Positions 62,543-64,000 of a stretch of 64,000 bases of DNA are shown here, piece by piece (within the stretch, counting starts at the first letter, position 1; each line of letters starts with the position of its first letter). Source of the DNA: Hyphomicrobiales bacterium (GTDB taxonomy: Bacteria > Pseudomonadota > Alphaproteobacteria > Rhizobiales > Rhodobiaceae); assembly GCA_002869065.1 (NCBI GenBank), contig PKTR01000002.1, positions 496,001 to 560,000 of the forward strand, given 5' to 3'. The notes under the pieces were generated by a model. The model was given only the letters and a program-made list of their open reading frames with translations. It had not been told where the DNA came from and did no database searches. The position numbers and the translations under genes are program-made.

Positions 62543-63025
62543 ATGCGTATCGTCGTTTCTGCCGTCGGACGGCTCAAGGCCGGTGCCGAACGAGATTTGT
62601 GCGACCGTTATCGCGACCGCGCCGACAAGGCCGGACGCGCGCTCGGCTTTACCGCCGTCGACACCCGTGAAACCGCCGAATCGCGCGCCAGCCGTACCGA
62701 GCAGCGCGGCAGCGAGGAAGCCACCGCCCTGCTTTCCAACCTGCCCGAGGGTACCTTCGTGGTTGCACTCGACGAGACCGGCAAGACGATGACCAGCCGG
62801 GCCTTCGCCGACCGGCTGTCCGGGCTGCGCGACCGCTCGATCCCGGAAGTCCGCTTCCTCATCGGCGGCGCCGACGGCCATGGCGACGCGGCGCGCCAGC
62901 GTGCCGACCTGATGCTGTCGCTCGGCCCCATGACCTATCCCCACCAGATCGCCCGCGCGCTGATCCTCGAACAGGTCTACCGGGCGATCACCATTCTCGC
63001 CGGCCACCCCTATCACCGCGACTGA
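62543..63025 (+). CDS. rlmH: 23S rRNA (pseudouridine1915-N3)-methyltransferase RlmH
   Basis: SPOUT-fold methyltransferase of 160 residues that modifies helix 69 of 23S rRNA. ALDETGKTMTSRAFADRL, FLIGGADGHGD and the C-terminal YPHQIARALILEQVYRA with GHPYHRD are diagnostic. The ATG at 62543 gives the standard length; a TTG nine bases earlier is not needed. Confidence 0.97.
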   Translation: MRIVVSAVGRLKAGAERDLCDRYRDRADKAGRALGFTAVDTRETAESRASRTEQRGSEEATALLSNLPEGTFVVALDETGKTMTSRAFADRLSGLRDRSIPEVRFLIGGADGHGDAARQRADLMLSLGPMTYPHQIARALILEQVYRAITILAGHPYHRD

Positions 63026-63191
63026 GGCGCCATCCCGGCATCCCCAGGCCCGTCCCCGCAGAAATGCCGCATTCCGTGGCCATGGTGGCGCGGTCCGGCG
63101 CATTGGTTGACCAATCGTTAATACGGTTGCGGCACGATGACCGGCTGTAGCCCGTGTGATTTGGAACGACGCCTTGCCGACCCTTTTGCCG

Positions 63192-64000
63192 ATGCCTTCT
63201 CGGATCGACAGACCTTCCGCGCCCGCCGGGTCGGGGGTGCGGTATGCTGTGCGCTGTTTCACTCCTGGCATGCTGATGGCTGCTCTGGCTGCCGCGACAC
63301 TTCTGGCACTACCGGCCACCGGCTTTGCTCAAAACGCCGAAGAAAGCGCGGTCCCCGCCGAAAAACCCTCGCCCGACGACGCCAAGAAGACGCGTGAGGC
63401 CGAGTTGCAGGCGTTGACGCGGGACATGGCGCTCAGCACCGAACGGCAGGCGGAAATCGCCCGCGAGATTGCCGAACTCGATCAGGATCGCGCCAGTCTC
63501 AATGCTGCGCTGATCCGGTCTGCCGAACGCATCGGCAAGCTCGAAGAGGAATTGGAGGCCAGCGAACAGCGGCTGTTGCGGCTCGGCGAAAACGAGGATT
63601 CGATTCGCGCCTCGCTCGGCAAACGCCGGGCGGTACTGGCCGAGGTGCTCGCCGCGCTCGAGAGGATCGGCCGCAAGCCGCCGCCGGCGCTCGCGGTGCG
63701 ACCGGAAGACGCGCTTGCCGCCGTTCGCAGCGCCATTCTGCTCGGCGGGGTGCTGCCCGAGCTGCGTGTCGAAGCCGAAGCACTTGCAGCCGACCTCTCC
63801 GCGCTGACTTCCTTGAAGCGGGAAATGACAGCGGAGCGCGATCGGCTGAAGGCGGACAGTACGCGCATTGCCGAGGAACGCGCCCGCAAGGAAGCCCTGT
63901 TTACGGCCAAGAAACAAAGTCAGGAAGCCAAGGTCGCCGCGCTCGACGTCGAGAAGCAGCGGGCCGCAGAGCTTGCCGGCAAGGCAACAAGTCTGAAAGC
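63192..64000 (+). CDS. EnvC-like murein hydrolase activator (3' end beyond window)
   Basis: The frame is open from an ATG at 63192 to the window edge, at least 269 residues. A signal peptide is centred on a hydrophobic stretch (about 27-45, ending TGFAQN); ATGs at 63270 and 63276 are alternative starts and none has a good Shine-Dalgarno. A long coiled coil rich in Glu, Arg and Ala follows (about 60 onward). Coiled coil plus position after rlmH matches the EnvC/peptidase M23 proteins that activate amidases at division; the LytM domain would lie beyond the window. Confidence 0.8.
   Translation, partial: MPSRIDRPSAPAGSGVRYAVRCFTPGMLMAALAAATLLALPATGFAQNAEESAVPAEKPSPDDAKKTREAELQALTRDMALSTERQAEIAREIAELDQDRASLNAALIRSAERIGKLEEELEASEQRLLRLGENEDSIRASLGKRRAVLAEVLAALERIGRKPPPALAVRPEDALAAVRSAILLGGVLPELRVEAEALAADLSALTSLKREMTAERDRLKADSTRIAEERARKEALFTAKKQSQEAKVAALDVEKQRAAELAGKATSLK

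Overview
The window comes from the chromosome of a high-GC alphaproteobacterium, most likely of the order Hyphomicrobiales. The strongest evidence is the right end: rplU (carrying a C-terminal helix-hairpin-helix extension), rpmA, a GNAT acetyltransferase, obgE, proB, proA, nadD, rsfS, rlmH and an envC-like gene stand in an order familiar from that group. The rest is accessory and centres on anaerobic respiration, copper handling and transport.

Region 1 (1-12.35 kb) looks like a mobile island ending at the 3' end of a tRNA-Phe gene. It holds a secreted papain/C39-like protein cut by the window edge, a tyrosine recombinase, a ribbon-helix-helix-like protein divergent from an excisionase-like HTH gene, a HTH/zinc-ribbon protein, a second tyrosine recombinase and a complete EcoEI-like type I restriction-modification operon (hsdR-hsdM-hsdS).

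Region 2 (12.7-31.4 kb) is a nitrogen-oxide and copper module: nnrS and a Dnr-type Crp/Fnr regulator, two Sco copper chaperones, a TlpA-like thioredoxin, a ten-gene nos operon, and a divergent PCuAC chaperone with a His/Met-rich tail. The nos operon (nosZ, two dihaem cytochromes, nosB-like, nosD, nosG, nosH, nosF, nosL, nosY) has the layout of the atypical (clade II) nitrous oxide reductase system. NosZ has a Sec rather than a Tat signal, and nosR and nosX are absent. Next to it stand menA-like and menG/ubiE-like genes, fitting a menaquinol-fed NosGH electron route.

Region 3 (33.4-43.4 kb) has alanine dehydrogenase with a divergent Lrp-type regulator, a TAXI-type TRAP transporter, an ABC importer of the NMT1/SsuA type, an RTX calcium-binding protein and a D-cysteine-desulfhydrase-family PLP enzyme.

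Region 4 (43.6-54.6 kb) is the most unusual part. One apparent operon, behind a near-consensus FNR/FixK/Dnr box, combines a DUF2946-like protein, a TonB-dependent receptor, a periplasmic DUF4198-like protein, a NapH/CcoG-like membrane ferredoxin, a 2-hydroxyacyl-CoA-dehydratase/double-cubane-cluster-type protein with its ATP-dependent activase, a DsbD/SafE-like membrane protein, a small secreted protein, and its own ExbB-ExbD-ExbD-TonB. ExbB carries an in-frame amber codon. The set suggests anaerobic outer-membrane uptake coupled to ATP-driven low-potential reduction; I do not recognise it as a described system. A tRNA-Ser(CGA) gene separates it from the core ribosomal region.
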